Positions 27,101-38,936 of a DNA stretch of 64,000 nt are shown one piece after another (position 1 is the stretch's first letter; each line of letters opens with the position of its first letter). The stretch is from Halichoerus grypus. Taxonomy: Eukaryota; Chordata; Mammalia; Carnivora; Phocidae. Below the pieces are notes generated by a model, which saw only the letters and a program-made list of their open reading frames with translations, was not told the origin of the DNA and did no database searches. Position numbers and translations under genes: made by a program. The stretch is taken from positions 82,672,484 to 82,736,483 of the forward strand of contig NC_135716.1 of the NCBI RefSeq assembly GCF_964656455.1, read 5' to 3'.

Positions 27101-27812
27101 CTCTTTTACCTGCAGCACAGGCTCTCAACCGAGTTCCTCCTTCGAGGTAGGTGGCTGTGTTTCAGCTGCCACACACACCCTGGGCAACGGTACTAGCCCC
27201 ATAACCATGATGTGAGTTGAGAGCTGCCTTCTGTACCGGCCTGTCTCTCCCACGATATTACGATATTGAAACCGTCCCCAGGCTCTCAGCCACAGTACAC
27301 CCTAAACTGCTTCGCCCACAGAGAGGTCGACGGTAGCTAAAGCACAGTTTCTCTACTGTGTAGTTTCTTCGAGTTAGAACGCTAGCTATTAGACTTCCAT
27401 GCAAATGTGGGGCTGCCGTGCTAGCTTGGTCAAACACATGGGGAGTCGTGTTCTGCCTTTCCCTGGGGCCTGAGTCTCACTCGCAAAAACCTTTGGACTC
27501 CCTTGCAGTGCTCTCACGCACGCACACAACAAAATGCTGCCACCCTCAGGAGCAACTGTTTTACCTGAAGCACAGGCTCTCAACCGAGTTTTTCCTTCGA
27601 GTTAGGTGGCTGTGTTTAAGCCTGCACACACACCCTGGGCAACGGTACTAGCCCCATAACCATGATGTGAGTTGAGAGCTGGCTTCTGTACCGGCCTGTC
27701 TCTCCCCCGATTTTACGATATTGAAACCGTCCCCAGGCTCTCAGCCACAGTACACCCTAAACTGCTTCGCCCACAGAGAGGTCGACGGTAGCTAACGCTC
27801 GGTTTCTCTACA
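24105..27812. repeat. HOR copy 8 (3,708 bp, type-A)
   Basis: Full-length copy with the same type-A markers as copy 6, exactly 7,416 bp downstream: gctcaagct, S1/M cgattttacg and catacatgag near 26,088. Private change gttagtttcagg near 25,079. Confidence 0.95.
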
Positions 27813-30800
27813 GTGTTTTTTCTCCGAGTTAGAAAGCTAGCTATTAGACTTCCATGCAAAAGTGGGGCCGTAGTACTAGCTTCATGGAGCAAGTGGGGAG
27901 TCGTGTTCTGGCTTCTTCCGGGGCCTGGGTCTCACAAGGAAAATGGTTTTGGACTCACTTGCAGTGCGCTCATGCATGCACACAGCAAAATGCGTCCACC
28001 CTGAGGCATGGCTCTTTTAGCCGAAGCAGGAATTCCCTACAGAGTTGTTCCTTTGAGTTAGGTGGTTGGCTTTAGGCCTGCAGGCACCCCCGGGGCAAGG
28101 GTACTAGCCTCATAAACCAGAGGTGAGTTGAGAGCTGCCTTCTGCACCCCCCTGTTTCTCACTCCATTTCACGTGTGGGACCCTTTGCCCGGTCTCTCCT
28201 ACACGAGCAGTGTCAAATTCCTCCTGCTTCAGGAACGGCAATGTTAACTCAAGCGCAGTCACTCTATAGGATTGATTCTTGGTGTTAGTAGCCTGGTTAC
28301 TAGGCATCCAGGCACACAGGGTACAGCAGTGCTAATCTCCTCAAACAAGAGGTGAGTCGACAGCAGCCTTCCTTCCAAGCCTGCTTCTCACTCCGAGTTA
28401 CGTTTAGGTTCCATTTCTCATGCTTTCACAAAAACACACAATAGATGAAGTTCACGCTCAGGAAGGGCGATCTTTGCTGAGGCACGGGTTCTCTACAGTT
28501 TTGTTCCTTTGCGTTGCGTGGATGGCACTGAGCACTCCACGCACACACGGGAGAGCCGATCTAGTTTCCCGAACAAGAGTTGAGTCGATAGGTGCCTTCT
28601 GCCCATGCTTATTTCTCCCTCCGAAATCTGCTGGGACTCCTTCCCCAGGTTTGCACTCAAGCCGACTTGAAAATGCTGCCACCCTGTGGAGAGGCGAATG
28701 TGCTGAAGCTGGGGTTCTTGACCGGCTTCTTTCTGCCAAATCAGTGTGGAGCCCTTAGCATTCCTATGCACACATGGAGCCAAAGTGTTAGCTTCAGGTA
28801 ACAAGAGCTGAGTCGAGAGGAGCCTTCTGGGCCGGACTCCTTCTCCCTCGGTTTCACGTAAGGAACCCGTTCCTCAGGCTCTCACCCACGGTAGCCTGGA
28901 AAGGGCTTCCTCCCTCAGAGAGGTGGATGGTAGCTAAAGCACGGTTTCTCTACCGTGTGGTTTCTTCCAGGGAGAACGCGAGCGATTAGACTTCCATGCA
29001 AATGTGGGGCTGCCGTGCTAGCTTGGTCAAACACATGGGGAGTCGTGTTCTGCCTTTCGCTGGGGCCTGAGTCTCACTCGCAAAAACCTTTGGACTCCCT
29101 TGCAGTGCTCTCACGCACGCACACAACAAAATGCTGCCACCCTCAGGAGCAACTGTTTTACCTGAAGCACAGGCTCTCAACCGAGTTTTTCCTTCGAGTT
29201 AGGTGGCTGTGTTTAAGCCTGCACACACACCCTGGGCAACGGTACTAGCCCCATAACCATGATGTGAGTTGAGAGCTGCCTTGTGTACCGGCCTGTCTCT
29301 CCCCCGATATTACGATATTGAAACCGTCCCCAGGCTCTCAGCCACAGTACACCCTAAACTGCTTCGCCCACAGAGAGGTCGACGGTAGCTAAAGCACGGT
29401 TTCTCTACAGTGTTATTTCTTCGAGTTAGAACGCTAGCTATTAGACTTCCATTCAAAAGTGGGGCCGCAGTACTAGCTTCATGGAGCAAGTGGGGAGTCG
29501 TGTTCTGGCTTCTTCCGGGGCCTGGGTCTCACAAGGAAAATGGTTTTGGACTCACTTGCTGTGCACTCACGCATGCACACCACACAATGTGTCCACCCTG
29601 AGGCATGGCTATTTTAGCCAAAGCAGGAATTCCCTACAGAGTTGTTCCTTTGACTTAGGTGGTTGGCTTATGGCCTGCAGGTACACCCGGGGCAGCGGTA
29701 CTAGCCTCATAAACAAGAGGTGAGTTGAGAGCTGCCTTCCACACCGGCCTGTTTCTCAGTCCATTTCACGTATGGGACCCTTTCCCCGGTCTCTCATACA
29801 CGAGCACTATACAACTCCTGCGGCGTCAGGATCGGCAATGTTAGCTAAAGCGAAGTAACGCTACAGCATTGATTCTTGGTGTTAGTAGCCTGGTAGGCGA
29901 ATGAGCTGCAGCTGGGATTCTTTACAGGCTTGTTTCTTCCCAGTCAGTGTCGAGCACATAGCATTCCAAGCACACATGGAGCAGTAGTGTTAGCTTCAGG
30001 TAGCAAGAGCTGAGTCCACAGGTGCCTTCTGCCCAGACCTATTTCTCCCTTGGTTTCACGTATGGAACCCGTTCCCCAGGCTCTCAGCCACGGTACTCCG
30101 TGTAATGCTTCCTCCGTCTAGAGGTCGACGGTAGCTAAAGCACGGTTTCTCTACAGTGATGTTTCTTCGAGTTAGAACACTAGCTGTTAGACTTCCATGC
30201 AAAAGAGGGGCTGCCGTGTTAGCGTGATGAAACACATGGGGAGTCGTGTTCTGCCTTTCGCTGGGGCCTGAGTCTCACTCGCAAAAAGCTTTGGACTCCC
30301 TTGCAGTGCTCTCACGCACGCACACAACAAAATGCTTCCACTCTCAGGAGCAGCTGTTTTACCTGCAGCACAGGCTCTCAACCGAGTTTCTCCTTCGAGG
30401 TAGGTGGCTGTGTTTCAGCTGCCACACACACCCTGGGCAACGGTACTAGCCCCATAACCATGATGTGAGTTGAGAGCTGCCCTCTGTACCGGCCTGTCTC
30501 TCCCCCGATATTACGATATTGAAACCGTCCCCAGGCTCTCAGCCACAGTACACCCTAAACCGCTTCGCCCACAGAGAGGTCGACGGTAGCTAAAGTACGG
30601 TTTCTCTACAGTGTTGTTTCTTCGAGTTAGAACGCTAGGTATTAGACTTCCATGCAAAAGTGGGGCTGCCGTGCTAGCGTGATGAAACACATGGGGAGTC
30701 GTGTTCTGCCTTTCGCTGGGGCCTGAGTCTCACTCGCAAAAAGCTTTGGACTCCCTTGCAGTGCTCTCACGCACGCACACAACAAAATGCTGCCACCCTC

Positions 30801-31520
30801 AGGGGCAGCTCTTTTACCTGCAGCACAGGCTCTCAACCGAGTTCCTCCTTCGAGGTAGGTGGCTGTGTTTCAGCTGCCACACACACCCTGGGCAACGGTA
30901 CTAGCCCCATAACCATGATGTGAGTTGAGAGCTGCCTTCTGTACCAGCCTGTCTCTCCCACGATATTACGATATTGAAACCGTCCCCAGGCTCTCAGCCA
31001 CAGTACACCCTAAACTGCTTCGCCCACAGAGAGGTCGACGGTAGCTAAAGCACAGTTTCTCTACTGTGTAGTTTCTTCGAGTTAGAACGCTAGCTATTAG
31101 ACTTCCATGCAAATGTGGGGCTGCCGTGCTAGCTTGGTCAAACACATGGGGAGTCGTGTTCTGCCTTTCCCTGGGGCCTGAGTCTCACTCGCAAAAACCT
31201 TTGGACTCCCTTGCAGTGCTCTCACGCACGCACACAACAAAATGCTGCCACCCTCAGGAGCAACTGTTTTACCTGAAGCACAGGCTCTCAACCGAGTTTT
31301 TCCTTCGAGTTAGGTGGCTGTGTTTAAGCCTGCACACACACCCTGGGCAACGGTACTAGCCCCATAACCATGATGTGAGTTGAGAGCTGGCTTCTGTACC
31401 GGCCTGTCTCTCCCCCGATTTTACGATATTGAAACCGTCCCCAGGCTCTCAGCCACAGTACACCCTAAACTGCTTCGCCCACAGAGAGGTCGACGGTAGC
31501 TAACGCTCGGTTTCTCTACA
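27813..31520. repeat. HOR copy 9 (3,708 bp, type-B)
   Basis: Full-length type-B copy. It has gtgtggtttcttcc at the S1 start (28,955), shared only with copy 11, and gtaccagcctg near 30,942, shared with copies 10 and 11. Confidence 0.95.
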
Positions 31521-34500
31521 GTGTTTTTTCTCCGAGTTAGAAAGCTAGCTATTAGACTTCCATGCAAAAGTGGGGCCGTAGTACTAGCTTCATGGAGCAA
31601 GTGGGGAGTCGTGTTCTGGCTTCTTCCGGGGCCTGGGTCTCACAAGGAAAATGGTTTTGGACTCACTTGCAGTGCGCTCATGCATGCACACAGCAAAATG
31701 CGTCCACCCTGAGGCATGGCTCTTTTAGCCGAAGCAGGAATTCCCTACAGAGTTGTTCCTTTGAGTTAGGTGGTTGGCTTTAGGCCTGCAGGCACCCCCG
31801 GGGCAAGGGTACTAGCCTCATAAACCAGAGGTGAGTTGAGAGCTGCCTTCTGCACCCCCCTGTTTCTCACTCCATTTCACGTGTGGGACCCTTTGCCCGG
31901 TCTCTCCTACACGAGCAGTGTCAAATTCCTCCTGCTTCAGGAACGGCAATGTTAACTCAAGCGCAGTCACTCTATAGGATTGATTCTTGGTGTTAGTAGC
32001 CTGGTTACTAGGCATCCAGGCACACAGGGTACAGCAGTGCTAATCTCCTCAAACAAGAGGTGAGTCGACAGCAGCCTTCCTTCCAAGCCTGCTTCTCACT
32101 CCGAGTTACGTTTAGGTTCCATTTCTCATGCTTTCACAAAAACACACAATAGATGAAGTTCACGCTCAGGAAGGGCGATCTTTGCTGAGGCACGGGTTCT
32201 CTACAGTTTTGTTCCTTTGCGTTGCGTGGATGGCACTGAGCACTCCACGCACACACGGGAGAGCCGATCTAGTTTCCCGAACAAGAGTTGAGTCGATAGG
32301 TGCCTTCTGCCCATGCTTATTTCTCCCTCCGAAATCTGCTGGGACTCCTTCCCCAGGTTTGCACTCAAGCCGACTTGAAAATGCTGCCACCCTGTGGAGA
32401 GGCGAATGTGCTCAAGCTGGGGTTCTTGACCGGCTTCTTTCTGCCAAATCAGTGTGGAGCCCTTAGCATTCCTATGCACACATGGAGCCAAAGTGTTAGC
32501 TTCAGGTAACAAGAGCTGAGTCGAGAGGAGCCTTCTGGGCCGGACTCCTTCTCCCTCGGTTTCACGTAAGGAACCCGTTCCTCAGGCTCTCACCCACGGT
32601 AGCCTGGAAAGGGCTTCCTCCCTCAGAGAGGTGGATGGTAGCTAAAGCACGGTTTCTCTACCGTGTTGTTTCTTCCAGGGAGAACGCGAGCGATTAGACT
32701 TCCATGCAAATGTGGGGCTGCCGTGCTAGCTTGGTCAAACACATGGGGAGTCGTGTTCTGCCTTTCGCTGGGGCCTGAGTCTCACTCGCAAAAACCTTTG
32801 GACTCCCTTGCAGTGCTCTCACGCACGCACACAACAAAATGCTGCCACCCTCAGGAGCAACTGTTTTACCTGAAGCACAGGCTCTCAACCGAGTTTTTCC
32901 TTCGAGTTAGGTGGCTGTGTTTAAGCCTGCACACACACCCTGGGCAACGGTACTAGCCCCATAACCATGATGTGAGTTGAGAGCTGCCCTCTGTACCGGC
33001 CTGTCTCTCCCCCGATTTTACGATATTGAAACCGTCCCCAGGCTCTCAGCCACAGTACACCCTAAACTGCTTCGCCCACAGAGAGGTCGACGGTAGCTAA
33101 AGCACGGTTTCTCTACAGTGTTATTTCTTCGAGTTAGAACGCTAGCTATTAGACTTCCATTCAAAAGTGGGGCCGCAGTACTAGCTTCATGGAGCAAGTG
33201 GGGAGTCGTGTTCTGGCTTCTTCCGGGGCCTGGGTCTCACAAGGAAAATGGTTTTGGACTCACTTGCTGTGCACTCACGCATGCACACCACACAATGTGT
33301 CCACCCTGAGGCATGGCTATTTTAGCCAAAGCAGGAATTCCCTACAGAGTTGTTCCTTTGACTTAGGTGGTTGGCTTATGGCCTGCAGGTACACCCGGGG
33401 CAGCGGTACTAGCCTCATAAACAAGAGGTGAGTTGAGAGCTGCCTTCCACACCGGCCTGTTTCTCAGTCCATTTCACGTATGGGACCCTTTCCCCGGTCT
33501 CTCATACATGAGCACTATACAACTCCTGCGGCGTCAGGATCGGCAATGTTAGCTAAAGCGAAGTAACGCTACAGCATTGATTCTTGGTGTTAGTAGCCTG
33601 GTAGGCGAATGAGCTGCAGCTGGGATTCTTTACAGGCTTGTTTCTTCCCAGTCAGTGTCGAGCACATAGCATTCCAAGCACACATGGAGCAGTAGTGTTA
33701 GCTTCAGGTAGCAAGAGCTGAGTCCACAGGTGCCTTCTGCCCAGACCTATTTCTCCCTTGGTTTCACGTATGGAACCCGTTCCCCAGGCTCTCAGCCACG
33801 GTACTCCGTGTAATGCTTCCTCCGTCTAGAGGTCGACGGTAGCTAAAGCACGGTTTCTCTACAGTGATGTTTCTTCGAGTTAGAACACTAGCTGTTAGAC
33901 TTCCATGCAAAAGAGGGGCTGCCGTGTTAGCGTGATGAAACACATGGGGAGTCGTGTTCTGCCTTTCGCTGGGGCCTGAGTCTCACTCGCAAAAAGCTTT
34001 GGACTCCCTTGCAGTGCTCTCACGCACGCACACAACAAAATGCTTCCACTCTCAGGAGCAGCTGTTTTACCTGCAGCACAGGCTCTCAACCGAGTTTCTC
34101 CTTCGAGGTAGGTGGCTGTGTTTCAGCTGCCACACACACCCTGGGCAACGGTACTAGCCCCATAACCATGATGTGAGTTGAGAGCTGCCCTCTGTACCGG
34201 CCTGTCTCTCCCCCGATATTACGATATTGAAACCGTCCCCAGGCTCTCAGCCACAGTACACCCTAAACCGCTTCGCCCACAGAGAGGTCGACGGTAGCTA
34301 AAGTACGGTTTCTCTACAGTGTTGTTTCTTCGAGTTAGAACGCTAGGTATTAGACTTCCATGCAAAAGTGGGGCTGCCGTGCTAGCGTGATGAAACACAT
34401 GGGGAGTCGTGTTCTGCCTTTCGCTGGGGCCTGAGTCTCACTCGCAAAAAGCTTTGGACTCCCTTGCAGTGCTCTCACGCACGCACACAACAAAATGCTG

Positions 34501-35228
34501 CCACCCTCAGGGGCAGCTCTTTTACCTGCAGCACAGGCTCTCAACCGAGTTCCTCCTTCGAGGTAGGTGGCTGTGTTTCAGCTGCCACACACACCCTGGG
34601 CAACGGTACTAGCCCCATAACCATGATGTGAGTTGAGAGCTGCCTTCTGTACCAGCCTGTCTCTCCCACGATATTACGATATTGAAACCGTCCCCAGGCT
34701 CTCAGCCACAGTACACCCTAAACTGCTTCGCCCACAGAGAGGTCGACGGTAGCTAAAGCACAGTTTCTCTACTGTGTAGTTTCTTCGAGTTAGAACGCTA
34801 GCTATTAGACTTCCATGCAAATGTGGGGCTGCCGTGCTAGCTTGGTCAAACACATGGGGAGTCGTGTTCTGCCTTTCCCTGGGGCCTGAGTCTCACTCGC
34901 AAAAACCTTTGGACTCCCTTGCAGTGCTCTCACGCACGCACACAACAAAATGCTGCCACCCTCAGGAGCAACTGTTTTACCTGAAGCACAGGCTCTCAAC
35001 CGAGTTTTTCCTTCGAGTTAGGTGGCTGTGTTTAAGCCTGCACACACACCCTGGGCAACGGTACTAGCCCCATAACCATGATGTGAGTTGAGAGCTGGCT
35101 TCTGTACCGGCCTGTCTCTCCCCCGATTTTACGATATTGAAACCGTCCCCAGGCTCTCAGCCACAGTACACCCTAAACTGCTTCGCCCACAGAGAGGTCG
35201 ACGGTAGCTAACGCTCGGTTTCTCTACA
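31521..35228. repeat. HOR copy 10 (3,708 bp, type-A)
   Basis: Full-length type-A copy: gctcaagct, S1/M cgattttacg and catacatgag near 33,504. It carries gtaccagcctg near 34,650. Confidence 0.95.
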
Positions 35229-38200
35229 GTGTTTTTTCTCCGAGTTAGAAAGCTAGCTATTAGACTTCCATGCAAAAGTGGGGCCGTAGTACTAGCTTCA
35301 TGGAGCAAGTGGGGAGTCGTGTTCTGGCTTCTTCCGGGGCCTGGGTCTCACAAGGAAAATGGTTTTGGACTCACTTGCAGTGCGCTCATGCATGCACACA
35401 GCAAAATGCGTCCACCCTGAGGCATGGCTCTTTTAGCCGAAGCAGGAATTCCCTACAGAGTTGTTCCTTTGAGTTAGGTGGTTGGCTTTAGGCCTGCAGG
35501 CACCCCCGGGGCAAGGGTACTAGCCTCATAAACCAGAGGTGAGTTGAGAGCTGCCTTCTGCACCCCCCTGTTTCTCACTCCATTTCACGTGTGGGACCCT
35601 TTGCCCGGTCTCTCCTACACGAGCAGTGTCAAATTCCTCCTGCTTCAGGAACGGCAATGTTAACTCAAGCGCAGTCACTCTATAGGATTGATTCTTGGTG
35701 TTAGTAGCCTGGTTACTAGGCATCCAGGCACACAGGGTACAGCAGTGCTAATCTCCTCAAACAAGAGGTGAGTCGACAGCAGCCTTCCTTCCAAGCCTGC
35801 TTCTCACTCCGAGTTACGTTTAGGTTCCATTTCTCATGCTTTCACAAAAACACACAATAGATGAAGTTCACGCTCAGGAAGGGCGATCTTTGCTGAGGCA
35901 CGGGTTCTCTACAGTTTTGTTCCTTTGCGTTGCGTGGATGGCACTGAGCACTCCACGCACACACGGGAGAGCCGATCTAGTTTCCCGAACAAGAGTTGAG
36001 TCGATAGGTGCCTTCTGCCCATGCTTATTTCTCCCTCCGAAATCTGCTGGGACTCCTTCCCCAGGTTTGCACTCAAGCCGACTTGAAAATGCTGCCACCC
36101 TGTGGAGAGGCGAATGTGCTGAAGCTGGGGTTCTTGACCGGCTTCTTTCTGCCAAATCAGTGTGGAGCCCTTAGCATTCCTATGCACACATGGAGCCAAA
36201 GTGTTAGCTTCAGGTAACAAGAGCTGAGTCGAGAGGAGCCTTCTGGGCCGGACTCCTTCTCCCTCGGTTTCACGTAAGGAACCCGTTCCTCAGGCTCTCA
36301 CCCACGGTAGCCTGGAAAGGGCTTCCTCCCTCAGAGAGGTGGATGGTAGCTAAAGCACGGTTTCTCTACCGTGTGGTTTCTTCCAGGGAGAACGCGAGCG
36401 ATTAGACTTCCATGCAAATGTGGGGCTGCCGTGCTAGCTTGGTCAAACACATGGGGAGTCGTGTTCTGCCTTTCGCTGGGGCCTGAGTCTCACTCGCAAA
36501 AACCTTTGGACTCCCTTGCAGTGCTCTCACGCACGCACACAACAAAATGCTGCCACCCTCAGGAGCAACTGTTTTACCTGAAGCACAGGCTCTCAACCGA
36601 GTTTTTCCTTCGAGTTAGGTGGCTGTGTTTAAGCCTGCACACACACCCTGGGCAACGGTACTAGCCCCATAACCATGATGTGAGTTGAGAGCTGCCTTGT
36701 GTACCGGCCTGTCTCTCCCCCGATATTACGATATTGAAACCGTCCCCAGGCTCTCAGCCACAGTACACCCTAAACTGCTTCGCCCACAGAGAGGTCGACG
36801 GTAGCTAAAGCACGGTTTCTCTACAGTGTTATTTCTTCGAGTTAGAACGCTAGCTATTAGACTTCCATTCAAAAGTGGGGCCGCAGTACTAGCTTCATGG
36901 AGCAAGTGGGGAGTCGTGTTCTGGCTTCTTCCGGGGCCTGGGTCTCACAAGGAAAATGGTTTTGGACTCACTTGCTGTGCACTCACGCATGCACACCACA
37001 CAATGTGTCCACCCTGAGGCATGGCTATTTTAGCCAAAGCAGGAATTCCCTACAGAGTTGTTCCTTTGACTTAGGTGGTTGGCTTATGGCCTGCAGGTAC
37101 ACCCGGGGCAGCGGTACTAGCCTCATAAACAAGAGGTGAGTTGAGAGCTGCCTTCCACACCGGCCTGTTTCTCAGTCCATTTCACGTATGGGACCCTTTC
37201 CCCGGTCTCTCATACACGAGCACTATACAACTCCTGCGGCGTCAGGATCGGCAATGTTAGCTAAAGCGAAGTAACGCTACAGCATTGATTCTTGGTGTTA
37301 GTAGCCTGGTAGGCGAATGAGCTGCAGCTGGGATTCTTTACAGGCTTGTTTCTTCCCAGTCAGTGTCGAGCACATAGCATTCCAAGCACACATGGAGCAG
37401 TAGTGTTAGCTTCAGGTAGCAAGAGCTGAGTCCACAGGTGCCTTCTGCCCAGACCTATTTCTCCCTTGGTTTCACGTATGGAACCCGTTCCCCAGGCTCT
37501 CAGCCACGGTACTCCGTGTAATGCTTCCTCCGTCTAGAGGTCGACGGTAGCTAAAGCACGGTTTCTCTACAGTGATGTTTCTTCGAGTTAGAACACTAGC
37601 TGTTAGACTTCCATGCAAAAGAGGGGCTGCCGTGTTAGCGTGATGAAACACATGGGGAGTCGTGTTCTGCCTTTCGCTGGGGCCTGAGTCTCACTCGCAA
37701 AAAGCTTTGGACTCCCTTGCAGTGCTCTCACGCACGCACACAACAAAATGCTGCCACTCTCAGGAGCAGCTGTTTTACCTGCAGCACAGGCTCTCAACCG
37801 AGTTTCTCCTTCGAGGTAGGTGGCTGTGTTTCAGCTGCCACACACACCCTGGGCAACGGTACTAGCCCCATAACCATGATGTGAGTTGAGAGCTGCCCTC
37901 TGTACCGGCCTGTCTCTCCCCCGATATTACGATATTGAAACCGTCCCCAGGCTCTCAGCCACAGTACACCCTAAACCGCTTCGCCCACAGAGAGGTCGAC
38001 GGTAGCTAAAGTACGGTTTCTCTACAGTGTTGTTTCTTCGAGTTAGAACGCTAGGTATTAGACTTCCATGCAAAAGTGGGGCTGCCGTGCTAGCGTGATG
38101 AAACACATGGGGAGTCGTGTTCTGCCTTTCGCTGGGGCCTGAGTCTCACTCGCAAAAAGCTTTGGACTCCCTTGCAGTGCTCTCACGCACGCACACAACA

Positions 38201-38936
38201 AAATGCTGCCACCCTCAGGGGCAGCTCTTTTACCTGCAGCACAGGCTCTCAACCGAGTTCCTCCTTCGAGGTAGGTGGCTGTGTTTCAGCTGCCACACAC
38301 ACCCTGGGCAACGGTACTAGCCCCATAACCATGATGTGAGTTGAGAGCTGCCTTCTGTACCAGCCTGTCTCTCCCACGATATTACGATATTGAAACCGTC
38401 CCCAGGCTCTCAGCCACAGTACACCCTAAACTGCTTCGCCCACAGAGAGGTCGACGGTAGCTAAAGCACAGTTTCTCTACTGTGTAGTTTCTTCGAGTTA
38501 GAACGCTAGCTATTAGACTTCCATGCAAATGTGGGGCTGCCGTGCTAGCTTGGTCAAACACATGGGGAGTCGTGTTCTGCCTTTCCCTGGGGCCTGAGTC
38601 TCACTCGCAAAAACCTTTGGACTCCCTTGCAGTGCTCTCACGCACGCACACAACAAAATGCTGCCACCCTCAGGAGCAACTGTTTTACCTGAAGCACAGG
38701 CTCTCAACCGAGTTTTTCCTTCGAGTTAGGTGGCTGTGTTTAAGCCTGCACACACACCCTGGGCAACGGTACTAGCCCCATAACCATGATGTGAGTTGAG
38801 AGCTGGCTTCTGTACCGGCCTGTCTCTCCCCCGATTTTACGATATTGAAACCGTCCCCAGGCTCTCAGCCACAGTACACCCTAAACTGCTTCGCCCACAG
38901 AGAGGTCGACGGTAGCTAACGCTCGGTTTCTCTACA
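35229..38936. repeat. HOR copy 11 (3,708 bp, type-B)
   Basis: Full-length type-B copy. It has gtgtggtttcttcc at 36,371, exactly 7,416 bp after the same variant in copy 9, and gtaccagcctg near 38,358. Confidence 0.95.

Larger units (their letters stand above)
16689..38936. repeat. Super-repeat: three tandem 7,416-bp pairs of HORs (6+7, 8+9, 10+11)
   Basis: Diagnostic variants alternate by HOR. Copies 6, 8 and 10 share gctcaagct in L, cgattttacg at the S1/M junction, catacatgag in M and gcttcc in S2. Copies 7, 9 and 11 have gctgaagct, cgatattacg and catacacgag. The same variants recur 7,416 bp apart, and three pairs fill this interval exactly. The pairs are not identical; for example the S2 marker differs between copy 9 and copies 7 and 11. 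Confidence 0.85.
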
